In this document: positions 23,823 through 33,391 of the stretch, piece by piece
Position numbering within the stretch: the stretch's first letter is position 1
Layout: each line of letters starts with the position of its first letter
Assembly (NCBI GenBank): GCA_002360635.1
Contig: DEQW01000012.1
Coordinates: 125,717-189,716, forward strand
Origin: Flavobacteriaceae bacterium UBA3356
GTDB lineage: Bacteria; Bacteroidota; Bacteroidia; Flavobacteriales; Flavobacteriaceae
Length of the DNA: 64,000 bases
Reading direction: 5' to 3'
Made by a program: the position numbers and the translations under genes
The notes under the pieces: model-generated
Database searches by the model: none
What the model saw: only the letters and a program-made list of their open reading frames with translations
Told to the model about the DNA's origin: nothing

Positions 23823-25684
23823 TATCGATTTATTTTAAAAGGTTCTCCACTGTATGGTTTTGCATACTCTTCTTCTAAGCTACCATTTAACACGAAATTT
23901 TCCATGTCTTTTCTAGTAATTTCACCTTTAATATATTTTTCTATCATCAACCCGGCAATTCTACCTGCCCATCTAGAACCCCAATAACCGTTTTCAACAA
24001 AAACAGCAATAGCAATTTTCGGGTCATCTTTGGGTGCAAAAGCAACAAATATAGAATGGTCGGTCAATTGCATGCGTTTACCGTCTATCCGAATAAAATT
24101 TTCTGCTGTACCTGTTTTTCCACATATCTCAATATCCGGAATTCTTATGTAGGAGGCCGTACCACGAGTGTATACTTCATGCATCCCTTCTATCACAGGT
24201 TCAAAATATTGCGAATCAATGGTTGTGATATATTTTTTAGTATATTCTTTCGGTATAGTATCGGTATCTTCTATGCCCTTTATAACGTGAGGGGTATAAT
24301 ACCAACCTCTGTTGGCGATAGTTGCTGTAAAATTAGCCATTTGTATGGGTGTCATTAACACTTCACCTTGACCAATTGCATTTGAAATTGTGGCAGTAGC
24401 ATACCAATTGTTTTCTGGATACATTCGGTTATAAGTTTCTGCATCGGGAATTTTTCCAGGTCGGCCACTGGGTAAATCGTATCCTAAATAGTGCCCCAAG
24501 CCAAAGCTTTCTAAATGGTTTTCCCACGTATCCATCCCTTTTTGGGGAGTTGGGTATTTTTCAATCGTGCGTCTATAAACCGTACAAAAATAAGCGTTGC
24601 AGGAATTAGCGATACCGCCTACCATAGATAAGGGACTAGGATGATGGTGACACCCCAATTTTCTTCCCCTGCCGTAATGATAGCCGCCGTGGCAAGAAAT
24701 CCTTTCCTTGGTATCAATTACATTTTCTTGCATCCCTATTAAAGCGGTGAGTGTTTTAAAGGGTGATCCTGGAGGGTATTCTCCTTGTAAGCCACGATCA
24801 AAAAGAGGTTTTGCAATGGTATCGTACCAAAGTCTTGTAAAGTTTTCTGAACGTTCTCTACCCACTAATAAACCTGGATCGTAATTTGGTGCTGTGACCA
24901 AGCTTAAAATTTCACCAGTTTTTGGTTCAATGGCAACAATGCCTCCACGTTTGTTGACCATTAATTCTTCACCATATTTTTGCAATTCAGAATCTATGGT
25001 TAGCTGCAGGTCTTTTCCTTTTTGTGGAAGCGTATCAAAAATACCGTTGTTAAATGGGCCTATGTCTCTATTAAACCTGTCTTTCTGGATGTATTTAACT
25101 CCTTTTACCCCGCGCAATAAATCTTCGTACTGAAGTTCTACACCTTGTTTACCTATGAGTTCTCCCATTTGATAATAAGGGTTTTCCTTTATAATACGTT
25201 TATTGACTTCGGCAATGTAGCCTAATACGTTTGCTGAATGCTTTACCTGGTAATCGCGTAATGATCTTTTCTGAATATAAAATCCTTCATATTTATACAT
25301 TTTTTCTGAAAGGAAAGCATACTCAGCCTTCGTTAACTGCGGGATAACTACTGAAGGCAGCCTAGGGGAATATACCCGGGCTTTGTTTAAAATAGTATCG
25401 AATCTCCCTTCGGTAATTTTTAAAAGTTTACAGAATTCGGTTGTGTCTAATGGTTTTACTTCTCTGGGGATAACCATTACATCATAGGAGGGTTGGTTAG
25501 AGACCAATAGCTCTCCATTACGATCAAATATATAGCCTCGCTGGGGATAGTCATACAATACTTTTACGGCATTGTTTTGTGATAATTGCTGAAAAGAAGT
25601 ATCGTACACCTGTAAATAAAACAAGCGCCCAGCGAAAACCACTCCGGTAATCAAGACAATGACAAGTAATAAAATTTTACGCAT
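23822..25684 (-). CDS. mrdA: Penicillin-binding protein 2
   Basis: 620 residues, class B PBP: the transpeptidase that cross-links the wall during elongation. One N-terminal membrane segment (about 3-20), dimerization/pedestal domain (about 40-200), then the transpeptidase with Ser307-x-x-Lys310 (PGSPFK), an Ser-x-Asn motif (NSCNAYF) and KTG (CGKTGTAEN). An unusual His/Cys-rich loop (HYGRGRKLGCHHHP) lies between the first two motifs and is seen in some Bacteroidetes PBP2s. Partner RodA is encoded next, with a one-base overlap. Confidence 0.95.
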   Translation of the reverse strand: MRKILLLVIVLITGVVFAGRLFYLQVYDTSFQQLSQNNAVKVLYDYPQRGYIFDRNGELLVSNQPSYDVMVIPREVKPLDTTEFCKLLKITEGRFDTILNKARVYSPRLPSVVIPQLTKAEYAFLSEKMYKYEGFYIQKRSLRDYQVKHSANVLGYIAEVNKRIIKENPYYQMGELIGKQGVELQYEDLLRGVKGVKYIQKDRFNRDIGPFNNGIFDTLPQKGKDLQLTIDSELQKYGEELMVNKRGGIVAIEPKTGEILSLVTAPNYDPGLLVGRERSENFTRLWYDTIAKPLFDRGLQGEYPPGSPFKTLTALIGMQENVIDTKERISCHGGYHYGRGRKLGCHHHPSPLSMVGGIANSCNAYFCTVYRRTIEKYPTPQKGMDTWENHLESFGLGHYLGYDLPSGRPGKIPDAETYNRMYPENNWYATATISNAIGQGEVLMTPIQMANFTATIANRGWYYTPHVIKGIEDTDTIPKEYTKKYITTIDSQYFEPVIEGMHEVYTRGTASYIRIPDIEICGKTGTAENFIRIDGKRMQLTDHSIFVAFAPKDDPKIAIAVFVENGYWGSRWAGRIAGLMIEKYIKGEITRKDMENFVLNGSLEEEYAKPYSGEPFKINR

Positions 25685-25733
25685 GTGGGGGATAAGCTTG
25701 GTTTAAATTCTAAAATTACAGTTATATAGCTTG

Positions 25734-26240
25734 CTAGTTTTTTCGGCTAAATAAGATTAAAATACTCATTAATAGTATTATACTAAATATTCCTGAAAAT
25801 AACGTGGATTTTACAATTAAAAGTATGTGCGAGAGGTTAAAAATTTCAAGGGTAAATAGGATAATATGATGCAAAAAAACCATCATGACAATATAGGTGA
25901 ATTGTTGCGCTAACGAGGTTTTATAAAGCTTTATATTATTATGCTCATAACTTATCCCGAAAGAGAACTTAAGTATCCAAGGCCGTATGTAAGCAATAAA
26001 TACCGAAGCGGCTGCGTGAACACCTCCAGAGTCACCAAAAACATCAATAGAAAAGCCTAGTAAAAAGCTTAAAAAAATCAGTAATCCCTTATTTCCGTTG
26101 AGCGGAAAAAGCAAAATAAAAAGGATGTATACGTAAGGGTTGATATACCCCAAAAAATTAATGTGGTTTAAAAGCAATACCTGAAGAAAAACAAGCAATA
26201 TAAACCGAAAAGCATTTATTAAAATAGCATTATTCTGCAT
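25734..26240 (-). CDS. mreD: MreD, rod-shape membrane protein
   Basis: 168 residues with about five membrane segments, the size and profile of MreD, the inner-membrane subunit that links MreC/MreB to the wall synthases. Sequence conservation in this family is low; the call relies on the hydropathy, the LLFPLNGNKGLLIFLSFLLGFSIDVF segment (G..G and D as in MreD) and its position between mreC and mrdA. Overlaps the mreC end by 11 bases. Confidence 0.88.
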   Translation of the reverse strand: MQNNAILINAFRFILLVFLQVLLLNHINFLGYINPYVYILFILLFPLNGNKGLLIFLSFLLGFSIDVFGDSGGVHAAASVFIAYIRPWILKFSFGISYEHNNIKLYKTSLAQQFTYIVMMVFLHHIILFTLEIFNLSHILLIVKSTLFSGIFSIILLMSILILFSRKN

Positions 26241-27057
26241 GTTCTACTTCGTTTTCCAGTTGTAATATTTCTTCCTTATTTGTGTTTTCAATTACATAGA
26301 CATGTTTCAGGCTTGTCATGTCATTAAACAACTTAATTTGAAGATCGTAATAATTAGCATCACCATCTAAGTTAAATTCTTCAATAGTTCCTATTAAAAT
26401 GCCTTCTGGAAAAATAGTTGACTTACCGCCAGTAATGATTGTGTCTCCAACTGTAACTGGAGCCAACCTTGGAATGTCGATTAACTGAACCCTATTCGGG
26501 TTTTTTGTGTCCCAGGTTAACGTCCCGAAGTGATTCGATTCTTTTAACCGAGCATTAATTTGGCTTTCCGTGTTCAAAATGGATTGTACAGTTGAAAAAT
26601 TTTCTGAAGTAGCATTAACAATACCTATAATTCCTTGTGAAGAAATCACCCCCATATCAATTTTTATACTGTCTTTCTTACCTTTTTTGAGTGTTAAGTA
26701 ATTTTTTGACTTAGAATATGTGTTGTTAATAATACGAGCATTTCTAAAAACATATCCAGAAGGAAGTATGGTGCTATCTAATGTTGAAGGGTTAGCAATG
26801 CTTTTTAAATTTTCCAGTTGCTTTCGAAGGCGAATATTTTCTTGTGTTAAGCGTTTGTTTTCATCTTCAAGCCCAAAATAGCCAGTAACATTACTTTTGG
26901 CACTAAAAACATTCCCGCTTAAAAAGTTAGCAGAACTAACGTACTTTCCATTATGATACGAATGGGTCTGTACAGTTAGATAAACTGAAATTAGGAACAA
27001 AAGGCCAAACAACAGGAAATTTTTATTCCGTATAAAGAAAAAGATAATCTGTTGCAT
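26230..27057 (-). CDS. mreC: MreC, periplasmic rod-shape scaffold
   Basis: 275 residues: one N-terminal membrane anchor (about 11-30), a coiled coil (about 65-95, DENKRLTQENIRLRKQLENL) and the beta-barrel MreC core with GIIGIVNATSENFSTVQSILN and TVGDTIITGGKSTIFPEGILIG. It dimerises around the wall synthases and activates PBP2-RodA. Follows mreB by 13 bases. Confidence 0.95.
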   Translation of the reverse strand: MQQIIFFFIRNKNFLLFGLLFLISVYLTVQTHSYHNGKYVSSANFLSGNVFSAKSNVTGYFGLEDENKRLTQENIRLRKQLENLKSIANPSTLDSTILPSGYVFRNARIINNTYSKSKNYLTLKKGKKDSIKIDMGVISSQGIIGIVNATSENFSTVQSILNTESQINARLKESNHFGTLTWDTKNPNRVQLIDIPRLAPVTVGDTIITGGKSTIFPEGILIGTIEEFNLDGDANYYDLQIKLFNDMTSLKHVYVIENTNKEEILQLENEVEHAE

Positions 27058-27070
27058 GATTAATTAATTC

Positions 27071-28099
27071 CTATTTTATCAATACACTTTTATACTTGTT
27101 TAGGTTTTTTAAGCAAATACCAGTACCGCGAACAACAGCTCTTAACGGGTCTTCAGCAATATAAACAGGAAGATCTGTTTTTTGAGACAATCGTTTGTCA
27201 AGGCCCCGAAGCATAGAACCACCACCAGCTAAATAGATACCTGTGTTGTAAATATCGGCAGCTAATTCTGGAGGGGTTTGTGATAACGTTTCCATTACAG
27301 CATCTTCAATACGAAGAATAGATTTATCCAGTGCTTTTGCTATTTCCCTAAACGAAGTCTGTACTTGTTTTGGTTTACCAGTAAGTAAATCTCGTCCTTG
27401 AACCGACATTTCTTCTGGTGGCAATTCAAGATCTTCGGTAGCAGCACCTATTTGGATTTTAATTTTTTCAGCAGTACGCTCTCCTACATATAGGTTATGT
27501 TGGGTTCGCATGTAATAGATAATATCATTTGTAAATACATCACCTGCAATTTTTATAGATTTATCGCAAACAATTCCACCTAAGGCAATCACGGCAATTT
27601 CAGTAGTACCACCTCCTATATCAACCACCATATTTCCTTTGGGTTGCATAATATCCACGCCAATACCAATCGCAGCTGCCATAGGTTCGTGAATAAGGTA
27701 AACCTCTTTCCCATTTACACGCTCAGCGCTTTCTTTTACAGCACGCATTTCCACCTCGGTAATTCCACTGGGAATGCAAATAACCATACGTAAGGAAGGC
27801 GTAAGCCATTTCTTTTTTAATGCCGGAATATCCTTAATGAACATATTGATCATTTTTTCACTGGCATCAAAATCGGCAATTACACCATCTTTAAGTGGGC
27901 GTATTGTTTTAATGTTTTCGTGCGTTTTACCTTGCATCATACTGGCTTCGCGCCCAACGGCAATAATTTTTCCCGTAGAACGGTCGCGTGCAACAATGGA
28001 AGGCGCATCTACAACAACCTTGTCGTTGTGAATGATAAGGGTGTTTGCGGTCCCTAAATCGATGGCTATTTCTTCCGTTAAGAAATCAAAAAATCCCAT
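27071..28099 (-). CDS. mreB: MreB, actin-like cytoskeletal protein
   Basis: 342 residues, normal length. ATP-binding actin-fold motifs: phosphate-1 DLGTANT (16-22), phosphate-2 DIGGGTTEIAV, adenosine AGGGSMLRGL. It polymerises on the membrane and guides the elongasome (MreCD, PBP2, RodA, encoded downstream). First gene of the rod operon. purH lies 64 bases upstream on the same strand and may be co-transcribed, an order common in the family. Confidence 0.97.
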   Translation of the reverse strand: MGFFDFLTEEIAIDLGTANTLIIHNDKVVVDAPSIVARDRSTGKIIAVGREASMMQGKTHENIKTIRPLKDGVIADFDASEKMINMFIKDIPALKKKWLTPSLRMVICIPSGITEVEMRAVKESAERVNGKEVYLIHEPMAAAIGIGVDIMQPKGNMVVDIGGGTTEIAVIALGGIVCDKSIKIAGDVFTNDIIYYMRTQHNLYVGERTAEKIKIQIGAATEDLELPPEEMSVQGRDLLTGKPKQVQTSFREIAKALDKSILRIEDAVMETLSQTPPELAADIYNTGIYLAGGGSMLRGLDKRLSQKTDLPVYIAEDPLRAVVRGTGICLKNLNKYKSVLIK

Positions 28100-28163
28100 A
28101 TTTTATTTTGGTGGTATTGAAATTATACGTGATAAGCTACTGCTATTCACAAATGTAACATTT

Positions 28164-29696
28164 TTAGTGTTTAAAATGACGTGTGCCGGTAAATACCATA
28201 GATATTTCATTTTCGTTGCAATAATCAATGCTAAGCTCGTCCTTTATGGAGCCTCCAGGTTGTATCACGCTTGTTATTCCTGCATTGTCTGCTATCTCTA
28301 CACAATCTGGAAACGGGAAAAAAGCATCACTGGCCATAACGGCTCCGTCTAAATTAAACTCAAAACTTTTGGCTTTTTCAATGGCTTGGCGCAAAGCATC
28401 TACACGAGATGTCTGTCCGGTTCCACTTGCACACAACTGTTTGTTTTTGGCCAAAACAATTGTGTTGCTTTTGGTGTGTTTGCATATTTTTGAAGCAAAC
28501 ATCAGGTCTTCTAACTCGTTATCGGTTGGTTTATTGTTGGTCTTGTAGGTTAATTCTTCTTTAGAATCTGTTTTATTGTCCTTGTCTTGAACCAAATAAC
28601 CGTTAAGACTAGTTTTCACCTGGGTTGTAGGTAGTTTGGCTTCTTTCTGAACTAATAAAATTCTATTCTTTTTTCCTTTCAGAATTTCTAATGCTTTTTC
28701 TGAAAAAGAAGGTGCGATAACTACTTCACAAAATAGTTTATGAATTTCTTCAGCCGTAGTTTCATCAATTTCACTATTACTGATTAAAATCCCTCCAAAA
28801 GCTGAAACTGGATCACCGGCCAAGGCATCTAGATATGCTTCTTTCACAGTGTTTCGTTGCGCAATTCCGCAGGCGTTGTTGTGTTTTAAAACCGCAAAGG
28901 TTGGAGCTTCATTTGTAAACTCGGCCATTAAATTTACTGCGGCATCTACATCTAGCAAATTGTTGTAGCTTAATTCTTTACCGTGTAATTTGTCGAACAT
29001 TGCATCGAAATCGCCAAAGAAAAATCCTTTTTGGTGTGGGTTTTCACCGTAGCGAAGCTTTTTTCCTTTTGTTTCACTTATTTTAAGTGATGTAATAGCT
29101 GTTTCAGCATTGAAATAATTAAAAATTGCTGAATCGTAATGCGATGAAACATTAAAGGCTTTTGCAGCAAATTTCTTTCTATCGTTCAATGAAATAGAAC
29201 CTTCATTTTCTGAAATGATTTCCAATACTTCTTCATAATCTTCCATAGAAGAAATACAAAGTGTATCCTTAAAGTTTTTAGCGGCTGCGCGAATTAAAGA
29301 AATTCCGCCAATATCAATTTTCTCGATAATATCTTGTTCCGAAGCACCTGAAGCGACAGTTTTTTCAAAAGGATATAAATCTACAATGACCAAATCCAAC
29401 TGCGGAATGTTGTATTCTTCCATTTCGGCCACGTCACTATCATTATCTTGTCGGTTTAAAATACCGCCAAAGACTTTTGGGTGTAATGTTTTAACCCGGC
29501 CACCTAAAATAGAAGGGTAATCGGTTACCTCTTCAACAGGAATAACATCTACTCCCAAATCATTAATAAATTTTTGTGTTCCTCCGGTAGAGTAGATGGT
29601 TACGCCTAATTTGTCAAGTTGCTTAACAATAGGAGCCAGCCCATCTTTATGAAATACTGAAATTAATGCAGAAGTGATTTTTTTTGTGTCGCCCAT
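28164..29696 (-). CDS. purH: Bifunctional PurH (AICAR transformylase / IMP cyclohydrolase)
   Basis: 510 residues from MGDTKKITSAL; carries out the last two steps of IMP synthesis. The N-terminal cyclohydrolase domain has VTIYSTGGTQKFINDLG and the K-T-L-H-P segment (GRVKTLHPKVFGGIL). The C-terminal transformylase domain has KLRYGENPHQKG, LKHNNACGIA and PGGSIKDE, ending in FTGTRHFKH. An ATG 21 bases upstream exists, but the promoter box CAAAAGTA (29715-29722, TACTTTTG on this strand) would overlap it, so the start at 29696 is preferred. Confidence 0.95.
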   Translation of the reverse strand: MGDTKKITSALISVFHKDGLAPIVKQLDKLGVTIYSTGGTQKFINDLGVDVIPVEEVTDYPSILGGRVKTLHPKVFGGILNRQDNDSDVAEMEEYNIPQLDLVIVDLYPFEKTVASGASEQDIIEKIDIGGISLIRAAAKNFKDTLCISSMEDYEEVLEIISENEGSISLNDRKKFAAKAFNVSSHYDSAIFNYFNAETAITSLKISETKGKKLRYGENPHQKGFFFGDFDAMFDKLHGKELSYNNLLDVDAAVNLMAEFTNEAPTFAVLKHNNACGIAQRNTVKEAYLDALAGDPVSAFGGILISNSEIDETTAEEIHKLFCEVVIAPSFSEKALEILKGKKNRILLVQKEAKLPTTQVKTSLNGYLVQDKDNKTDSKEELTYKTNNKPTDNELEDLMFASKICKHTKSNTIVLAKNKQLCASGTGQTSRVDALRQAIEKAKSFEFNLDGAVMASDAFFPFPDCVEIADNAGITSVIQPGGSIKDELSIDYCNENEISMVFTGTRHFKH

Positions 29697-29714
29697 GGAT
29701 TGAAATTTAAGGGG

Positions 29715-29722
29715 CAAAAGTA
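29715..29722 (-). promoter_or_regulatory. Promoter -7 box of purH
   Basis: TACTTTTG on the minus strand, matching TAnnTTTG, 19 bases ahead of the chosen purH ATG. It decides the choice of start. Confidence 0.5.
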
Positions 29723-29887
29723 CATAATTACATATAAAATTGTAACAATATGTTGTAGAAACCGTCCTATGTTAATGAATATTTTTTTGAATTATTTTGA
29801 TACCTTGTATTTTTAAAGTATTTGGGTTTTGTTTTAATACTAAATGGAAGGTTTGTACACTTTTACTAATTAATTTCTAAGAAAAGA

Positions 29888-31144
29888 ATGCTGGTTTACT
29901 TACGTGTTTTAAAAGAGAGTTTTGGTTTTGCCGTCAATGCGTTAAAGAACAATAAACTAAGGACATTTTTGTCGTTAGTAGGGGTTACCATTGGTATATT
30001 TTCCATAATTGCTGTTTTAGCTGCGGTGGACTCTTTGAAAAAAGAAATCGAAGGGAACATCAGTTCTTTAGATGTTAATACAATAATATTATCACACTTT
30101 TCATTTGGGCCTACGGATGTACCTCGATGGAAAAGGGCCCAGTTTCCTATGGTTACCTATGAAGAATACCAGTATTTAGAAAGTAATGTCCCCAACCTTG
30201 ATTATGCTACTTACACTTTAAATGTTCCAAATGAAAATATAAAATACGGAGACAATCAAGTAAGTGATGTGCCTATAGGCGCAGTAACCGATAGTTATTA
30301 TTTTATTGAAGCATTACAATTAGATTCCGGGCGATTTTTCAATGGGGCAGAATCAAATAGTGGGTCTCCGGTTTTGGTTATAGGGTATGAAATTGCACAA
30401 AAATTATTTAACGGAAGTGAGCGTGCCATAGGCAAACAAGTTCGGGTCTATGGTCGTAAATTCACGGTAATTGGCGTTCTTGAAAAAGAAGGCGCAGGAT
30501 TGTTTGGTGGCTCAAAAGATACCTCGGTTTGGATGCCCGTGAATATTGTACGGCGTATGTATGGTGATAATAATAAGAACACATTTCCTCAAATTGTCAT
30601 TAAACCCGAAAAAGATATAGACAATGAAGAGTTTATTGCTATTCTAGAGCAAAAACTCCGTTTAAAAAGAGGGTTGAAGCCCGATGATGTAAGTACTTTT
30701 TTTGTGAATCAATTACAAGGCTTTGCCGATCTTATCGATAACATAACAGGCCAGATGAACTTAATTGGCTTGGTTATTAGTGGGTTCTCACTTTTGGTAG
30801 GTGGTTTTGGTATTGCCAATATTATGTTTGTGAGTGTAAAAGAACGGACTAATTTAATTGGGATTCAGAAGTCATTAGGGGCAAAAAACCGTTTTATCTT
30901 ACTACAGTTCTTGTTCGAAGCGGTTATCTTGGCAATAATTGGAGGATTAATAGGGCTTTTCTTGGTTTTTATAGTCTCCATTCTAGCTTCACAATTCACC
31001 GGGGATTTTGAATTTGTATTATCACCTTGGAATATGTTTGTTGGTACAGCCATTTCAGCAGTAATTGGGCTTATTTCAGGGATACTTCCTGCAATTTCAG
31101 CATCAAAGCTGGATCCGGTAGAAGCGATTAGAACGGGAATGTAG
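29888..31144 (+). CDS. MacB/FtsX-type ABC transporter permease
   Basis: 418 residues: N-terminal membrane segment (LRTFLSLVGVTIGIFSIIAVLAAV), a periplasmic MacB_PCD domain (about 50-280), then three C-terminal membrane segments forming the FtsX domain (IGLVISGFSLLVGGFGIANIMFVSVKERTNLIGIQKSLGA). Such permeases couple a cytoplasmic ATPase to periplasmic work or export across the outer membrane rather than substrate passage. No ATPase or adaptor gene is next to it (purH diverges on the left, the GAF gene converges on the right), so its partner must be elsewhere. Confidence 0.88.
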   Translation: MLVYLRVLKESFGFAVNALKNNKLRTFLSLVGVTIGIFSIIAVLAAVDSLKKEIEGNISSLDVNTIILSHFSFGPTDVPRWKRAQFPMVTYEEYQYLESNVPNLDYATYTLNVPNENIKYGDNQVSDVPIGAVTDSYYFIEALQLDSGRFFNGAESNSGSPVLVIGYEIAQKLFNGSERAIGKQVRVYGRKFTVIGVLEKEGAGLFGGSKDTSVWMPVNIVRRMYGDNNKNTFPQIVIKPEKDIDNEEFIAILEQKLRLKRGLKPDDVSTFFVNQLQGFADLIDNITGQMNLIGLVISGFSLLVGGFGIANIMFVSVKERTNLIGIQKSLGAKNRFILLQFLFEAVILAIIGGLIGLFLVFIVSILASQFTGDFEFVLSPWNMFVGTAISAVIGLISGILPAISASKLDPVEAIRTGM

Positions 31145-31207
31145 AAGGTAGGTAATTTAAATAAAACTTTAAATTACTTCAATTAAAACCCAACTAAGCC
31201 TGAGCTT

Positions 31208-31663
31208 TTAAAGTATTTCAGAAACTTGCTGGTTTACCCATTCTAAAAAACGTTCGTCTTCTGGGGAGAATGGATCTTCTGTGTGAGAGTCGATGTCAAT
31301 TTGACCAATGTTTTTTCCGTCTTTAAAAAGTGGGATTACAATTTCAGCTTTCACGTACATGCTACAAGCTATATAATTGTTTTGTGCTTTTACATCGGCA
31401 ACTACAAAGTTGGCGTTGCTTTCAGCTACTTGGCCACAAATTCCTTTGCCAAATGGTATCACCGTATGGTCTGTAGGTTCGCCTGCAAATGCTTCTAAAT
31501 GTAAGGTTTTCTGCTCGTGGTTGGCAAAATAAAACCCTACCCAATCATAATAGCCCAATGTGGTTTGCAATAATTCACAAACTTCGGTAAGACGTTGTTT
31601 TGCAGGTTCCTTGTCGTTTGCTAAAATTGTAGTTACTTTGGGTTTTAGAGCATCAAAAGGCAT
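31208..31663 (-). CDS. GAF-domain free methionine-(R)-sulfoxide reductase-type protein
   Basis: 151 residues from MPFDALKPKV; an earlier ATG would add 18 residues and overlap the exosortase gene region. A single GAF domain of the fRMsr type: YDWVGFYF, IPFGKGICGQVAES and NNYIACSMYVKAEIVIPL, ending FSPEDERFLEWV. In characterised enzymes cysteines at the GxCG and IAC positions carry the reaction, and both are present here; the third cysteine of the E. coli enzyme is not obvious. It would repair free oxidised methionine in the cytoplasm. Divergent from xrtF. Confidence 0.82.
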   Translation of the reverse strand: MPFDALKPKVTTILANDKEPAKQRLTEVCELLQTTLGYYDWVGFYFANHEQKTLHLEAFAGEPTDHTVIPFGKGICGQVAESNANFVVADVKAQNNYIACSMYVKAEIVIPLFKDGKNIGQIDIDSHTEDPFSPEDERFLEWVNQQVSEIL

Positions 31664-31749
31664 AATTATTTGTTTTGGGTAAAAGTATTTCAAAACCGTT
31701 ACAAACGCCAAACACAAATGCTGTATTTTTGTTAAAATTTTATTTTTTT

Positions 31750-32304
31750 TTGAAAAAACTATTTCTAAAATATAAGGCGGTTATTAGGTTTATAATCTTG
31801 TTTTTGGGCACCTATTTGTTTTTAACATTCCTATATTCTTTATATTTAAAGTATTCTCACATAGGGACGTACTATCCAGACTTCTTTACCAACCTAGCTG
31901 CAAAGCAAAGCAATGAAGTAATACAGGCCTTTGGGTATAATGGAGCGGTAAAACCTGACCAAACAGAGCCTTTTATGGGCTTGTATATAAATGACATTTT
32001 TTTGGCCCGTATTGTAGAAGGTTGTAATGCTATAAGTATTATGATACTATTTGTAGCTTTCATTGTTTCGTTTGCTGAAGGAATTAAAAAAACAGCACTT
32101 TATATTTTAGGAGGCGTGGCTTTAATTTATGCCGTCAATATTTTACGAATTGCCTTGTTGACCATTGCTTTATACCATTACCCCGAGTATACCGAATTTT
32201 TACACCAGATAGTTTTTCCCGCCATTATTTACGGAATGGTTTTTCTACTATGGTTATTTTGGGTGCGCAGCCTTAACCTGAAACCTAAGAAAAACCATGA
32301 ATAG
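31750..32304 (+). CDS. xrtF: Exosortase XrtF, probable TTG start
   Basis: 184 residues from a TTG at 31750 (reading MKKLFLKYKAV); an ATG at 31675 would overlap the divergent GAF gene and its promoter. Multi-pass membrane cysteine transpeptidase family that processes and anchors exported proteins carrying a sorting tail. The catalytic residues are visible: Cys in IVEGCNAISI, Arg in NILRIALL and His in FLHQIVFP. XrtF is the flavobacterial subtype. The gene for its partner follows with an 8-base overlap. No substrate protein with a recognisable sorting tail is seen in this window. Confidence 0.88.
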   Translation: MKKLFLKYKAVIRFIILFLGTYLFLTFLYSLYLKYSHIGTYYPDFFTNLAAKQSNEVIQAFGYNGAVKPDQTEPFMGLYINDIFLARIVEGCNAISIMILFVAFIVSFAEGIKKTALYILGGVALIYAVNILRIALLTIALYHYPEYTEFLHQIVFPAIIYGMVFLLWLFWVRSLNLKPKKNHE

Positions 32305-32722
32305 AATAGTCGCTATCCTAATTGTATTAGCAGCGCTAGTGGCTTTGGTAGGCGTTCGTTTTTTTGAAGAAGAACTTTTTTACGATCCGCTTATCGGTTT
32401 CTTTAAATCAGATTATGCCAATCAAACACTTCCAAGTTTCAATACTTATAAATTGGTACTGAGTATAAGCCTCAGGTATTTGTTAAATACTTGTTTTTCT
32501 TTAGTGATACTTTGGGTGGTTCTAAAAAAATGGGATGTTTTAAAATTATCGGTTATTCTATATTCTATTTTGTTCTGTGTACTTACAACTGTTTATCTAA
32601 TACTACTTTTTAATTATGAAGAAGGCAATTACCTGACACTTTTCTATGTACGTCGTTTTTTAATTCAACCATTATTTTTACTGATATTGTTACCTGCATT
32701 CTATTTTCAGAGAAAAGCATAA
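32297..32722 (+). CDS. Exosortase F system-associated membrane protein
   Basis: 141 residues with about four membrane segments (N-terminal ILIVLAALVALVGVRFFEEELFYDPLIGFFK, then three more). Its position right after xrtF with an 8-base overlap, and the FYDPLIGFFKSDY pattern, fit the small membrane partner found with XrtF throughout Flavobacteriaceae. The exact function is unknown; it probably forms a complex with the exosortase in the inner membrane. Confidence 0.85.
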   Translation: MNRIVAILIVLAALVALVGVRFFEEELFYDPLIGFFKSDYANQTLPSFNTYKLVLSISLRYLLNTCFSLVILWVVLKKWDVLKLSVILYSILFCVLTTVYLILLFNYEEGNYLTLFYVRRFLIQPLFLLILLPAFYFQRKA

Positions 32723-32732
32723 AGCAATTTTG

Positions 32733-32740
32733 TATCTTTG
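32733..32740 (+). promoter_or_regulatory. Promoter -7 box of the DUF3347 lipoprotein
   Basis: TATCTTTG, 28 bases before the ATG at 32769. The upstream in-frame start at 32754 would leave almost no leader, so 32769 is preferred. Confidence 0.5.
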
Positions 32741-32768
32741 AACAAAATTAAATTTGAACAAAATAGTT

Positions 32769-33314
32769 ATGAAAAAACACGTATTTCTTTCCGTATTATT
32801 AGTAGTAATCACAATGATATCTTGCGCAGATAATAAGAAAAAAACCGAACCCGAAATTAAAACGGTAGATACAAAAGCTGAAAGTAAAATTTACACAGCA
32901 GATAAAACCGATGCCGAATTTAAAGATGAAAAAATAGCTGGTGTATTTAAACAATACATACAATTAAAAACAGCATTAGTAAATACAAATGCTGAAAAAG
33001 CATCTCAAGAAGCATCAAACTTAATGACTGCTTTTGCTAATGTAGGCGTGGAAAATGTAGCGTTACAAGCTGCTCAAAATATTGTAGAAAGCAATGATAT
33101 TAAAGAACAACGCACTGCTTTTGTAGCTGTTACTACTGAAGTTGAAAAGATGATGGAAGATGCTTTGTCTTCTGGAACAATCTATAAACAGTATTGTCCA
33201 ATGGCATTTAACAATAAAGGTGCATATTGGCTAAGTGAGAGTGAAGATATCATGAATCCATATTTTGGTGATAAAATGCTAAAATGCGGACGGGTAGATG
33301 CAGAAATACAATAA
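32769..33314 (+). CDS. DUF3347 lipoprotein, possibly metal-related
   Basis: 181 residues from MKKHVFLSVLL. Lipoprotein signal with the acceptor Cys in MISCAD (about Cys19). A helical DUF3347 domain follows (VFKQYIQLKTALVNTNAEKASQEA) with the C-terminal signature YKQYCPMAFNNKGAYWLSESEDIMNPYFGDKMLKCG; its Cys, Met and second Cys could bind copper, and DUF3347 is often fused to or encoded near copper efflux proteins. Metal binding is inference. Own promoter. Confidence 0.78.
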   Translation: MKKHVFLSVLLVVITMISCADNKKKTEPEIKTVDTKAESKIYTADKTDAEFKDEKIAGVFKQYIQLKTALVNTNAEKASQEASNLMTAFANVGVENVALQAAQNIVESNDIKEQRTAFVAVTTEVEKMMEDALSSGTIYKQYCPMAFNNKGAYWLSESEDIMNPYFGDKMLKCGRVDAEIQ

Positions 33315-33391
33315 AAGAATTTAATCTTACAGGTAATTTTTTGGGATAGTCTTCCTAAAGCATATTTGAAATTTTTCAGAAAAAACAATTT